Assembly: GCF_004345855.1 (NCBI RefSeq) | Contig: NZ_SLXN01000003.1 | Coordinates: forward strand, 496,001 to 560,000 | DNA length: 64,000 nucleotides | Direction of reading: 5' to 3' | From: Sphingomonas sp. BK235 | GTDB lineage: Bacteria; Pseudomonadota; Alphaproteobacteria; Sphingomonadales; Sphingomonadaceae | Shown here: positions 52,203-59,926 of the stretch, in pieces | How positions within the stretch are numbered: the first letter of the stretch is position 1 | Layout: each line of letters starts with the position of its first letter | Notes under the pieces: generated by a model | The model's database searches: none | What the model was told of the DNA's origin: nothing | Seen by the model: only the letters and a program-made list of their open reading frames with translations | Program-made: the position numbers and the translations under genes

Positions 52203-52955
52203 ATGCCCGACCCCGACGATCGCCGCCTCTATACCCGGATCTCGCGCGACATCGGGCGACGGATCATCGAGGGCGAATATGGCGTGGGCGAGCGGCTCCC
52301 GCCCGAGCGCGTGCTGGCGCAGACCTATGGCGTGTCGCGCCCGACGGTACGCGAGGCGATCATCGCGCTCGAGGTCGACGAACTGGTCGAGGTCCGGATG
52401 GGCTCGGGCGTCTTCGTGATCGCCACCGTGCCCAAGGGCGGGGTGCGCGTCGAGGACGACATCGGCCCGTTCGAGCTGCTCGAGGCGCGGCGCGCGATCG
52501 AGGGCGAGACCTGCGCGCTGGCGGCGCAGCGGATCGGCCCGGCCGAGCTGCTCCAGCTGCAGGAGCTGCTCGACGAGATGAAGCGGGCGGGCACCGCCGA
52601 GCTGGAGCGATGCGAGCGCGCCGATTACGAGTTCCACCTCGTCATCGCGCGCGCGAGCGAGAACAGCGGTCTGGTCGCCGCGATCGACATGCTGTGGAAG
52701 TCGCGCGACCGCTCGCCGCAATATCAACTGATGATCAGCAAGGCGCATGCGGCCGGGGTGGTGCCGCGCCACAGCGAGCATCTCGCGATCCTGAACGCGC
52801 TGCGCGCAGGGAATCCCGAGACGGCGCGCGAGGCGATGCGCGCGCATATCAGCCGCGTACTGGAGGACTTCATGAGCGCCACCGAGGTGCATGAGGTCGA
52901 ACAGGCCCGCCAGCGCCTCGCCAAGCAGCGCGAGCGGTTCGCGCTGCGCGCCTAG
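52203..52955 (+). CDS. GntR-family regulator, FadR/UxuR type
   Basis: The 250-residue repressor-like protein has an N-terminal winged helix (RLYTRISRDIGRRIIEGEYG, then RLPPERVLAQTYGVSRPTVREAI) and an FCD ligand domain. That domain begins EARRAIEGETCALAA and carries the metal-ligand-like pattern D...H...H (YEFHLVIARASEN, PRHSEHLAIL). The N terminus is close to ExuR/UxuR regulators of hexuronate use. A matching box lies upstream of the receptor at 46917-46928. It probably controls this locus in response to a sugar acid or a related product. Confidence 0.9.
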   Translation: MPDPDDRRLYTRISRDIGRRIIEGEYGVGERLPPERVLAQTYGVSRPTVREAIIALEVDELVEVRMGSGVFVIATVPKGGVRVEDDIGPFELLEARRAIEGETCALAAQRIGPAELLQLQELLDEMKRAGTAELERCERADYEFHLVIARASENSGLVAAIDMLWKSRDRSPQYQLMISKAHAAGVVPRHSEHLAILNALRAGNPETAREAMRAHISRVLEDFMSATEVHEVEQARQRLAKQRERFALRA

Positions 52956-53076
52956 ACGCCGCGCGATCACCGACCCACGACCGTTCCGTCGATCGATCAC
53001 CCACCACCGTCCGGTCGCGGCGGCGATGTCCCACGACCATCGCGGGTCACCGATGGCAACAATTTGTCACTGAAGG

Positions 53077-53092
53077 GTTGATATAACGCAAC
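53077..53092. promoter_or_regulatory. Dyad near the metal-type receptor promoter
   Basis: GTTGATATAACGCAAC has GTTG/CAAC arms and a TATAAC that could be part of a -10 element. It lies about 45 bases upstream of the receptor ATG. Resemblance to a Zur- or Fur-type site is weak. Confidence 0.3.
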
Positions 53093-53134
53093 ATGGGGCA
53101 TAGGCGGCGCGGGACAGGGTTCGGGGACAAGACA

Positions 53135-55330
53135 ATGATGTATCGACTACAAGCTTCCGTCGGTCTGGCCGCGCTCGTGCTCGCCACGCCGGCGCTCGCG
53201 CAGGCCGCACCCGATGACGCCACCGCCGCCATCACCGACGCCGACTCGGGTGGCGCCGCCGCGGGAGGGACGACGCGTCAGGCGACGCTGGGCCGCGACG
53301 TGATCGTCACGGCGCCGGTCGCGCGCAGCGAACGCGACGCGCTCCAGGGGACCTCGGTGCTCACCGGCGAGGCGCTCGCGCGCGACCTTCGACCGACGAT
53401 CGGCGAGACGCTCTCGCGCCTCCCCGGCGTGTCGGCGACCTCCTTCGGCCCGGCCGCGTCGCGTCCGATCCTGCGCGGTTTTCAGGGCGAGCGGATCCGC
53501 GTGCTGACCGACGGGATCGGTTCGATCGACGTCAGCAACACGTCGGTCGACCATGCGGTGGTGATCGATCCGCTGCTCGCCGAACGGATCGAGGTGCTGC
53601 GCGGACCGACCGCGCTGCTGTTCGGCTCGTCCGCGGTGGGCGGCGTCGTCAATGTGATCGACACGCGCATCCCGCGCTCGGTGCCGGAGAACGGCTATCG
53701 CCTCAACGGTATCGCCACCTATGGTTCGGCAGCGAGCGAGCGTTCGGGCGAGATGGCCGGGGATGTTGCGGTCGGCCAGCATCTCGTGCTCCACGCCGAT
53801 GGCTCGTATCTGAAGACCGACGACCTGCGCATCGGCGGCCATGCCCTGTCGTCCGCCGCGCGCGCCGCCGCGCTGAGCCAGGTGGGGCGCCCGCAGGTCG
53901 ACGCCGATGAGCCGATCGACTTCGCCGCGAGCGCCGCGATCCGCGACCGCCTGCCCAACAGCTTCTCCGAGACCTGGACCGCGGGCGTCGGCGCGAGCCT
54001 CATCACCGACACCGGGCAGCTCGGCATCAGCTACAGCCATTATGACAGCTTCTACGGCGTGCCGATCCGCTACGCCACCGAGGTCGGCCAGGAGCAGGAG
54101 GCACCCCGGCTCGATCTGGTCCAGAACCGCGTCGACCTGCGCGGCGAGGTCGACACCGGCGGCGGGTTCCTGGAGAAGATCCGCGTGCGCGCCGGTCAGG
54201 CGAGCTACCGCCACTTCGAACTCGAGGAGGACGGCAGCGTCGGCACCGCTTTCTACAACAACGGGCTGGAAGGTCGGCTCGAGCTGGTGCAGGCGCGCCA
54301 CGGCGCCTGGTCGGGCGCCTCGGGCGTGCAATATTTCAACCGCCAGTTCAACGTGGTCGGCGACGAGGCCTTTCTGCCGCGCAACGAGACCAACCAGACC
54401 GGGCTGTTCACCTTGCAGCAGTTCGATTTCGGCCCGCTCAAGGCCGAGGCGGGGGCGCGCTATGAGTGGAGCCGGCTGACCGCCAAGAATGACGAGGCCG
54501 CGCGCTTCTTCGCGGGCGAGCGGGAGTATGGCGCCTTCTCCGGCTCGCTCGGCGCGTCCTATGGCATCACCGACTCGGTGCGGTTCGGGCTCAACGGCTC
54601 CTATACCGAGCGTGCGCCCTCGGCGGAGGAGGTGTTCGCCAACGGTGGTCACGCGGGAACGCAGGCCTATGAGCTCGGCAGCCCCGACTTCCGGCTCGAG
54701 CGCTCTTATGGCCTCGAGGCGACGCTCCACGCGCATAGCGCGGGGGTCAATCTCGACGCCTCCGCCTTCTACAATTGGTTCTCGAACTACATCTATGAGA
54801 ACCAAACCGATCAGGCAGTCTGCGAGGCGGCGGCGGTGCGCTATGGCGCGATCGATCGCGAGGTCGATCTGCCGTGCTTCCAATATCGTCAGGCCGATGC
54901 GCGCTATTGGGGGTTCGAGGCCGATCTGTCGGCGCAGCTGGCGACGCTCGGCACCACGCGGATCAACGCCGACCTGCTCGGCGATTATGTCCGCGCCACG
55001 ATCGTCGATCAGGGGCCGGTGCCGCGGATTCCCGCGCCGCGCGTGCTCGGCGGGCTGGAGGCGCAGGGCGACGTCTTCACCGCGCGCGCCGAGGTGGAGC
55101 ATGTCTTCGACCAGAACCGGACCGCCGACTTCGAGACGCGCACCAACGATTACACGATGGTCAATGCCAGCCTGAGCTGGTCGCCCTTCGGCCGGGACAC
55201 GAAGACGCAGCTGATCCTCAGCGCCAACAACATCTTCGACGTGACCGCCCGGCGCGCCGCGAGCTTCCTCAAGGATTTCGCGCCGCTCGCCGGCAGGGAT
55301 CTGCGCGCCTCGCTGCGTTTCGGTTTCTGA
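53135..55330 (+). CDS. TonB-dependent receptor, ZnuD-like
   Basis: The 731-residue outer-membrane receptor has a signal peptide ending PALAQA and TonB box RDVIVTAPVARSE. The plug contains TIGETLSRLPGVSATSFGPA, SRPILRGFQGERIRVLTDG and RIEVLRGPTALLFGSSAVGG. The barrel ends LRASLRFGF. The ASRPILRGFQG plug signature and the size are typical of the ZnuD-like group that imports zinc or other metals, though that assignment is by resemblance. The ATG at 53135 or 53138 may be used. It stands alone between the GntR gene and a repeat. Confidence 0.88.
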   Translation: MMYRLQASVGLAALVLATPALAQAAPDDATAAITDADSGGAAAGGTTRQATLGRDVIVTAPVARSERDALQGTSVLTGEALARDLRPTIGETLSRLPGVSATSFGPAASRPILRGFQGERIRVLTDGIGSIDVSNTSVDHAVVIDPLLAERIEVLRGPTALLFGSSAVGGVVNVIDTRIPRSVPENGYRLNGIATYGSAASERSGEMAGDVAVGQHLVLHADGSYLKTDDLRIGGHALSSAARAAALSQVGRPQVDADEPIDFAASAAIRDRLPNSFSETWTAGVGASLITDTGQLGISYSHYDSFYGVPIRYATEVGQEQEAPRLDLVQNRVDLRGEVDTGGGFLEKIRVRAGQASYRHFELEEDGSVGTAFYNNGLEGRLELVQARHGAWSGASGVQYFNRQFNVVGDEAFLPRNETNQTGLFTLQQFDFGPLKAEAGARYEWSRLTAKNDEAARFFAGEREYGAFSGSLGASYGITDSVRFGLNGSYTERAPSAEEVFANGGHAGTQAYELGSPDFRLERSYGLEATLHAHSAGVNLDASAFYNWFSNYIYENQTDQAVCEAAAVRYGAIDREVDLPCFQYRQADARYWGFEADLSAQLATLGTTRINADLLGDYVRATIVDQGPVPRIPAPRVLGGLEAQGDVFTARAEVEHVFDQNRTADFETRTNDYTMVNASLSWSPFGRDTKTQLILSANNIFDVTARRAASFLKDFAPLAGRDLRASLRFGF

Positions 55331-55391
55331 CGGGCGCCGGGATCTCGGCGGTCGCCGTGCCAGCGGCTGGCCCGCCTTGTCTGAACCGTCG

Positions 55392-55457
55392 GGCTCCTGC
55401 CCGCGCAGGAGCCCGGAGCGCACACTTGGCTCTGGGCTCCGGCGTGCGCCGGAGCAC
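55392..55457. repeat. Dispersed palindromic repeat, family A, copy 5
   Basis: The arms are GGCTCCTGCCCGCGCAGGAGCC and GGCTCCGGCGTGCGCCGGAGC. It occupies the convergent gap between the ZnuD-like receptor gene and the PhnD-like gene. Confidence 0.8.
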
Positions 55458-55501
55458 GTCGACCCGGATCGGATCCGGGCCGGCGTGAGGGCGGGTCGCG
55501 C

Positions 55502-56299
55502 TCAGCGCAGCGCGGGATAGCCTCTCGCGGCAGCGGCATGTGCGAGGCCGCGCAGCGCGACATAGCGATGGACACTGGCGGGCACGATATCGCGGAGAAA
55601 CAGCGCCGCGCGCGCGGGAGCGAGCGCGGGATCGGCGATCACCTCGGCCAAAGCGGCACGCAGCGCCAGCACCGTCGCCGCGGGGGTCGCACGCGCGGTC
55701 ACGAAGGGGAGCGCCGGTGACGCGCGGGTGACGCCGAGTTGACGCACGCCACGCAGTACCTCGGGCTCGTACCGTGCCAGCGCGGCATAGGTGACCGCAT
55801 CGATCGCGGCGATGTCCGCGGCACCCGCGCGCACCGCCAGCGCGCTCTGACGATGCGACCCGGTGGTGACCACCGCAGCGAAGAAGCATTCCCCGGCGGC
55901 GACGCCCGCGACCGCGTCACGGAAGAGATTGACCCCGGTATTGGACAGCGGCGCGTTGATCGCGGCGATGCGCCCGCGGAAGGCGTCCAGCCGCGTCGCC
56001 GGCTCGTCCGCGCGCACGATCAGGCGACTGAGATGCTGGCCCGGCGCGCAGTCGCTCACGTCATAGCTGGGGCGTGCGATCACGCGCAGCGCCAGCGCGG
56101 GATCGGCCACGAGCGGATAGCCGCAACATTGCGCGAGCAACAGCCCCGGGTCGCGCCAGGCAAGTTCGACCGGGCGGCGCTCGAGCGCGCGCGGTGCGGC
56201 GATCCCGCGGGCGTCCAGCCGCTCCGCGATCGCGCGCCACATTACGTCGTTGGCCCAGCGCTGCGCCGGATGATCGTACATCGCGAGCGAGGCGATCAT
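55502..56299 (-). CDS. PhnD-like substrate-binding-fold protein
   Basis: The 265-residue protein resembles the periplasmic binding component of phosphonate-type ABC transporters (PhnD/SsuA-like). Recognisable parts are LLLAQCCGYPLVADP, DAFRGRIAAINAPLSNTGVNL, TGSHRQSALAVRAGAADIAAID and LPFVTARATPA. It lacks an obvious signal peptide, and no permease or ATPase gene is adjacent. It may therefore be an orphan binding protein or a repurposed cytoplasmic sensor. The ATG (MIASLAMYDH) overlaps the desaturase stop as TGATG, with GGGAG upstream, which is a better start than the GTG one codon earlier. Confidence 0.78.
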   Translation of the reverse strand: MIASLAMYDHPAQRWANDVMWRAIAERLDARGIAAPRALERRPVELAWRDPGLLLAQCCGYPLVADPALALRVIARPSYDVSDCAPGQHLSRLIVRADEPATRLDAFRGRIAAINAPLSNTGVNLFRDAVAGVAAGECFFAAVVTTGSHRQSALAVRAGAADIAAIDAVTYAALARYEPEVLRGVRQLGVTRASPALPFVTARATPAATVLALRAALAEVIADPALAPARAALFLRDIVPASVHRYVALRGLAHAAAARGYPALR

Positions 56300-57174
56300 C
56301 ACCGCTCCCTCACGCCGGGGTGGACGAGCGCATCGTGCCGGCGCAGCGCGTAGCGGCGCACGATCGCGCCGTAACTGGCATGGACGGCGCCCGCCTGCGC
56401 GATCAACCGCGCGCGATCCGCGCGCTGGTGCGCCGGCAGGCGATACCAGGCAAGGTCGGGGCGGTCATGATGCGCGGTATGGAGATGGTTGTTGAGGTAT
56501 AACAGCCCCAGCAGCCCGCCGCGCTCGACCGTGGCGGCGCGGCTCGGCCCCGGCAGATCGGCGCGGTGCTCGGCGAACGAGCGCAGCAGCGTCAGCGCGG
56601 TGGCGGGATAGACGACCAGCAGCAGGTAGCGCCAGACGCCGAGGCCGGTGAGTTCGAGCCATGCCGCGATCACGGCGACGCCCGCGAGATGCGGCACCCA
56701 GTCGCGCAGCAGCAGCAGCGGCGCGCGTCGCGCGCGCCGCCACTCTCCGGACGCGAGCGCCAGCACCGCCAGCGGCGGGCCGAGGATCAGCCGCCCCAGC
56801 AACGTCGACTGCGCCGCGGCCGCCAGCCGCGCTGCGCCAGCGGCGCCGCGGATGTATTTCGACTCCGGGTCGTGATCCGGATGCGTGACATGCGCGCTGC
56901 GGTGATGCGTGAGATGGCTGTCATGATAGATCGCATAGGGCAACCAGAGCGACAGCGGCACCGCGCCGATCAGCGCGTTGATCCGCGGAAAGCGCGTCGG
57001 ATGGCCGTGGATGGTCTCATGCTGGAGCGAGCCATGCCACGCCACCAGCCATGCCCCCGCCACGACGACGACCGGGGTCGGCAGCCACGCCTGCGCCGCG
57101 GTGAGCGTGATCCACCCGAGGTAGATCGTCGCAGCGAGCGCGACGGTCGGCCATTCGGTCGCGCGCGTGCTCAT
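56299..57174 (-). CDS. Membrane fatty acid desaturase-like protein
   Basis: The 291-residue integral-membrane di-iron enzyme has the three histidine boxes HETIHGH (about residue 52), HLTHH (about residue 87) and HTAHH (about residue 235). Membrane segments lie in between (ATIYLGWITLTAAQAWL, YLLLVVYPATALTLL). It could desaturate or hydroxylate a fatty acid or another lipid; the family also includes hydroxylases and ketolases. It is unusual in being coupled on both sides: its start overlaps the truncated peroxiredoxin gene by 4 bases and its stop overlaps the PhnD-like gene. Confidence 0.85.
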   Translation of the reverse strand: MSTRATEWPTVALAATIYLGWITLTAAQAWLPTPVVVVAGAWLVAWHGSLQHETIHGHPTRFPRINALIGAVPLSLWLPYAIYHDSHLTHHRSAHVTHPDHDPESKYIRGAAGAARLAAAAQSTLLGRLILGPPLAVLALASGEWRRARRAPLLLLRDWVPHLAGVAVIAAWLELTGLGVWRYLLLVVYPATALTLLRSFAEHRADLPGPSRAATVERGGLLGLLYLNNHLHTAHHDRPDLAWYRLPAHQRADRARLIAQAGAVHASYGAIVRRYALRRHDALVHPGVRER

Positions 57175-57473
57175 GCCGGCCGCCCGCAGTTTCCGAGGCG
57201 CGGTAGCGGAGCATCCCGACCTGCTGCATTCGGTCCGTCATCACCGCGGTCGAGCGGATCGATCGGGCGGCCCACGATCTTGACCTCGCGCCGGCCGGAC
57301 TTGGCTCTGAGCGCGGCGACGCTGCGCGCTTCGCCGGAGCAAGGAAGGGTGACATTCCAAGGACGAGAGAACAGCGGGTGCCGGGATTCACCTGCTCCAT
57401 CGTGAAGAGGGAACGGACCTGCGGTGGCATTCTGCCGAAGATCGGGAACGATATCGCCGAGCGTGAGAGACAT
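57171..57473 (-). CDS. Truncated peroxiredoxin-like protein
   Basis: The 100-residue protein has a first 80 or so residues that align without gaps to 1-Cys (Prx6-type) peroxiredoxins. It begins MSLTLGDIVPDLRQNATAGP, contains LFSRPWNVTLPC and ends the similarity near KIVGRPIDPLDRG. The peroxidatic pattern PxxxTxxC survives (P-W-N-V-T-L-P-C). The remaining 110 or so family residues, including the catalytic arginine region, are absent and replaced by an unrelated tail. A strong GGAGG ribosome site precedes the ATG, and its stop is coupled to the desaturase gene. It is either a decaying gene kept as a translation leader or a small protein with a new role. Confidence 0.6.
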   Translation of the reverse strand: MSLTLGDIVPDLRQNATAGPFPLHDGAGESRHPLFSRPWNVTLPCSGEARSVAALRAKSGRREVKIVGRPIDPLDRGDDGPNAAGRDAPLPRLGNCGRPA

Positions 57474-57585
57474 GGTTCACCTCCGCCCACGATCATCCAC
57501 TTAACTGATAGGGATTGAACCGTATCCTTTCTCCGTCGCGCGATAGCTCGCCTTCTCGGTACCCGAACACCGGCCGCGTCGCCGC

Positions 57586-59370
57586 TCAATCGCTCTCCAG
57601 GATCAAGGCGAGCCCGGTGAAGTCGCCGCGCAACGGTAACGTCGCTCCCTCCGCCATCCACCATGAACCCGAGGCGCGCTCCGGCACGCCATCTGGCAGG
57701 CGCTCGCCCCCGGCGAGCCGCGCCGTGTAGCTGCGTTCGGGATCGAGCCCGCGCAGCAGGATCGCGGGCAGATCGTCGCGCCCCTGATAATGGCGCAACA
57801 GGTGGAACAGCACCGCCTGGCGGCGATCCGGCGCGACATAGAGCGTGTCCACCGTCGCCCCCTCGCTCTGGGGCCGGGTCAGCCGATACAGCGCTCCGGT
57901 CTGCACCGTCGCGCGGATCGACTTATAGTCCGCGATCAGCGCAGTCGCGGTCGCGACGTCGTCCGCACTCCAGCGGTTGAGATCGTTGCCCACGCCCAGC
58001 CCGCCCTGCATCGCGGAGAGGAAGCGGTAGCGGAGCGAGACGCTGCGCCCGGTCGCCCAATTGGGGGTGTCGGTCGTCCAGGCCATCATGATCCCGGGGG
58101 TGAAGGCGTGCGTGAAGCCGTCCTGGATCGTGAGGCGATCGACCGCGTCGGTATTGTCCGAGGTCCACACCTGGTCGGTGTAGCGCAGGATCCCGAGGTC
58201 GACCCGCCCGCCGCCGCTGGAACAGCTCTCGATCTCCACTCCCGGGTGGCGCTGCCGCAGCATGGCCAGGATCTCGTAGAGATGGCGCGTGTAGAGGACG
58301 TAGAGCCGCTGCTGATCCTCGGGTGTCTGTTCGGGCCAGCCGGGCTCGGTGAAGCTGCGATTATAGTCCCATTTGAGATATTGGATGTCATTCTTGCTCA
58401 GCAGCGCGTCGAGCACGGCGAGCAGGTGATCGCGCACGTCGTCGCGTGCGAGGTTCAGCGTCAGCTGGTGGCGCGACTCGGTGCGCGGCCGTCCCGGGAA
58501 GTTGAGCACCCAGTCGGGGTGCGCGCGGTAGAGGTCGCTGTCGGGATTGACCATCTCGGGCTCGACCCAAAGGCCGAACTCCATCCTCAAGGCGTGGACA
58601 CGATCGATCAGCGGCTTGAGACCATGAGGGAATTTGCGTGGGCTCGGGAACCAGTCGCCGAGCCCGGCGCGGTCATGATCGCGCGCACCGAACCAGCCGT
58701 CGTCCATGACGAAGCGCTCGACGCCGATCCGTGCGGCGCGCTCGGCCAGCGCGATCTGCCCCGCCTCGTCGACCGCGAACCCGGTCGCTTCCCAGCTGTT
58801 GTAGAGGACGGGGCGGAGCCGCGGCCTGCCGCGGCCGGGCAGGATCGACGCGCGCTGGAAGCGGTGCTGGAGCCGCGAGGCGCCGCCCATGCCGTCGCCC
58901 GAATAGCCGAGGTACAGGACGGGGGTGTCGAGCGTCTCGCCCGGGCGCAGCTGCCAGGAGAAATCATAGGGATTGTAGCCGCCCATGACGCGCACGCGCC
59001 CGATCAGATCGGCGCCGACGCTGATCCGCCACGACCCGCTCCATGCCAGCGTGCCGAACCAGACCGGGCCGTGTTCCTCGTCGGTGACGCCCTGGCGATC
59101 GATCGCGAACCAGGGAGCCATATGGTTGCTGGTCGCGCCGCGGCGACTCTCCAGCACCGCCAGCGCGGGACCGACCGGTTGCTGGCGCACGCCGAACTCC
59201 GCCAACTGGCGTCCCGCCAGATAGGAGAGACGATAGTCCGGTTGATAGGGCAGGGTGGCGGTGCCGGCCGCGATCTGGTCGATCCGTACCGGTGTCGGAC
59301 CGCCGTTGTGCGCGCTGGCGGAACGACCGACGATCCCCGTCGCGGGATCGACGAAGTAGCGCAGCGTCAC
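57586..59370 (-). CDS. GH36 alpha-galactosidase, catalytic portion (second frame of a split gene)
   Basis: This is the C-terminal 594 residues of a GH36 alpha-galactosidase. The (beta/alpha)8 barrel carries FVMDDGWFGARDHD, the nucleophile D335 in YLKWDYNR and the acid/base D405 in VWTSDNTDAV. The 70-residue spacing between them matches characterised GH36 enzymes. A C-terminal beta domain follows. The N-terminal domain is incomplete here; its missing part is encoded in another frame at 59367-59816. The first usable codon is a GTG that overlaps the stop of that frame (GTGA). A TonB receptor lies upstream, so this is a galactoside-use locus. Confidence 0.9.
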   Translation of the reverse strand: MTLRYFVDPATGIVGRSASAHNGGPTPVRIDQIAAGTATLPYQPDYRLSYLAGRQLAEFGVRQQPVGPALAVLESRRGATSNHMAPWFAIDRQGVTDEEHGPVWFGTLAWSGSWRISVGADLIGRVRVMGGYNPYDFSWQLRPGETLDTPVLYLGYSGDGMGGASRLQHRFQRASILPGRGRPRLRPVLYNSWEATGFAVDEAGQIALAERAARIGVERFVMDDGWFGARDHDRAGLGDWFPSPRKFPHGLKPLIDRVHALRMEFGLWVEPEMVNPDSDLYRAHPDWVLNFPGRPRTESRHQLTLNLARDDVRDHLLAVLDALLSKNDIQYLKWDYNRSFTEPGWPEQTPEDQQRLYVLYTRHLYEILAMLRQRHPGVEIESCSSGGGRVDLGILRYTDQVWTSDNTDAVDRLTIQDGFTHAFTPGIMMAWTTDTPNWATGRSVSLRYRFLSAMQGGLGVGNDLNRWSADDVATATALIADYKSIRATVQTGALYRLTRPQSEGATVDTLYVAPDRRQAVLFHLLRHYQGRDDLPAILLRGLDPERSYTARLAGGERLPDGVPERASGSWWMAEGATLPLRGDFTGLALILESD

Positions 59371-59816
59371 GGTGAACGGCGGCGGATGTCGGCCAGCTCG
59401 ATCGTCAGCGTCTCTCCGATGATCTGATGCGAGCGATAGCGCAGGACGAGGTCGCGGTTGCCGTCGGCGAAAGCCACCTTGATCCCCGGATCGACGACGA
59501 CACCCCCGCCTTGGCCGGCATATTCCTGCGCGGTGACGGAGCTGGGCGGATCCATCGCGCCGATCACGGGCGGCGGGGGCAGTAGCGGGAAGCGCAGCGG
59601 TCCGGCAGCGTCGAGTGCCTCGCCCCAGTGGATCGGGCGCAGGACGCCCTCGCCATCCACGCCGATATCATATTCGCTACCGCCCCCGATCAGGCGGAAG
59701 ACGTGCGTGTCGGGATCGTAGCGCACCTCCGCCGCGACCGGCGCGGCGAGCAGCAGCGCGAGCGTGGCGGCGGGTACCGCCGCGCGCGCGGCGACGGCGA
59801 GAGCGGGGTGAGCCAT
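59367..59816 (-). CDS. GH36 alpha-galactosidase, signal peptide and N-terminal domain (first frame of a split gene)
   Basis: The 149-residue protein has a signal peptide ending APVAAE and then the start of the GH36 N-terminal beta-sandwich: VRYDPDTHVFRLIGGGSEYD and VLRYRSHQIIGETLTIELAD. It ends with an out-of-family IRRRSP. Shifting frame within the CGCCGCCG run just before the stop would continue naturally as PPFTVTLRYFVDPATG, which is the next frame. Together the two frames give about 740 residues, the normal GH36 length. The start is the ATG after GAAGGAAAGCC. The break may be a real frameshift, a coupled split gene, or a sequencing error in the CCG repeat. Confidence 0.82.
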   Translation of the reverse strand: MAHPALAVAARAAVPAATLALLLAAPVAAEVRYDPDTHVFRLIGGGSEYDIGVDGEGVLRPIHWGEALDAAGPLRFPLLPPPPVIGAMDPPSSVTAQEYAGQGGGVVVDPGIKVAFADGNRDLVLRYRSHQIIGETLTIELADIRRRSP

Positions 59817-59926
59817 GGCTTTCCTTCGCGGGGCGAGGTCGTCAGCCTCGCCCGGATCGAGTGGAGCAGCGCGGGCAGGCACCTCCCGGGGCGCGAGCCT
59901 CGGGAAGGCCGATGGCGCAGCGGCGG

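Noticed and set aside
53077..53092. A Zur box for the ZnuD-like receptor
   Set aside because: Only the GTTG/CAAC arms are symmetric and the centre does not match the Zur consensus I know; it is kept only as a weak dyad.
57296..57365. A possible sixth family A repeat (GCTCCGGCGAA ... CAGAGCCAAG)
   Set aside because: On the minus strand it encodes peroxiredoxin-like residues (PCSGEARSVAALRAK) that align without gaps to the family, so the resemblance is probably chance.
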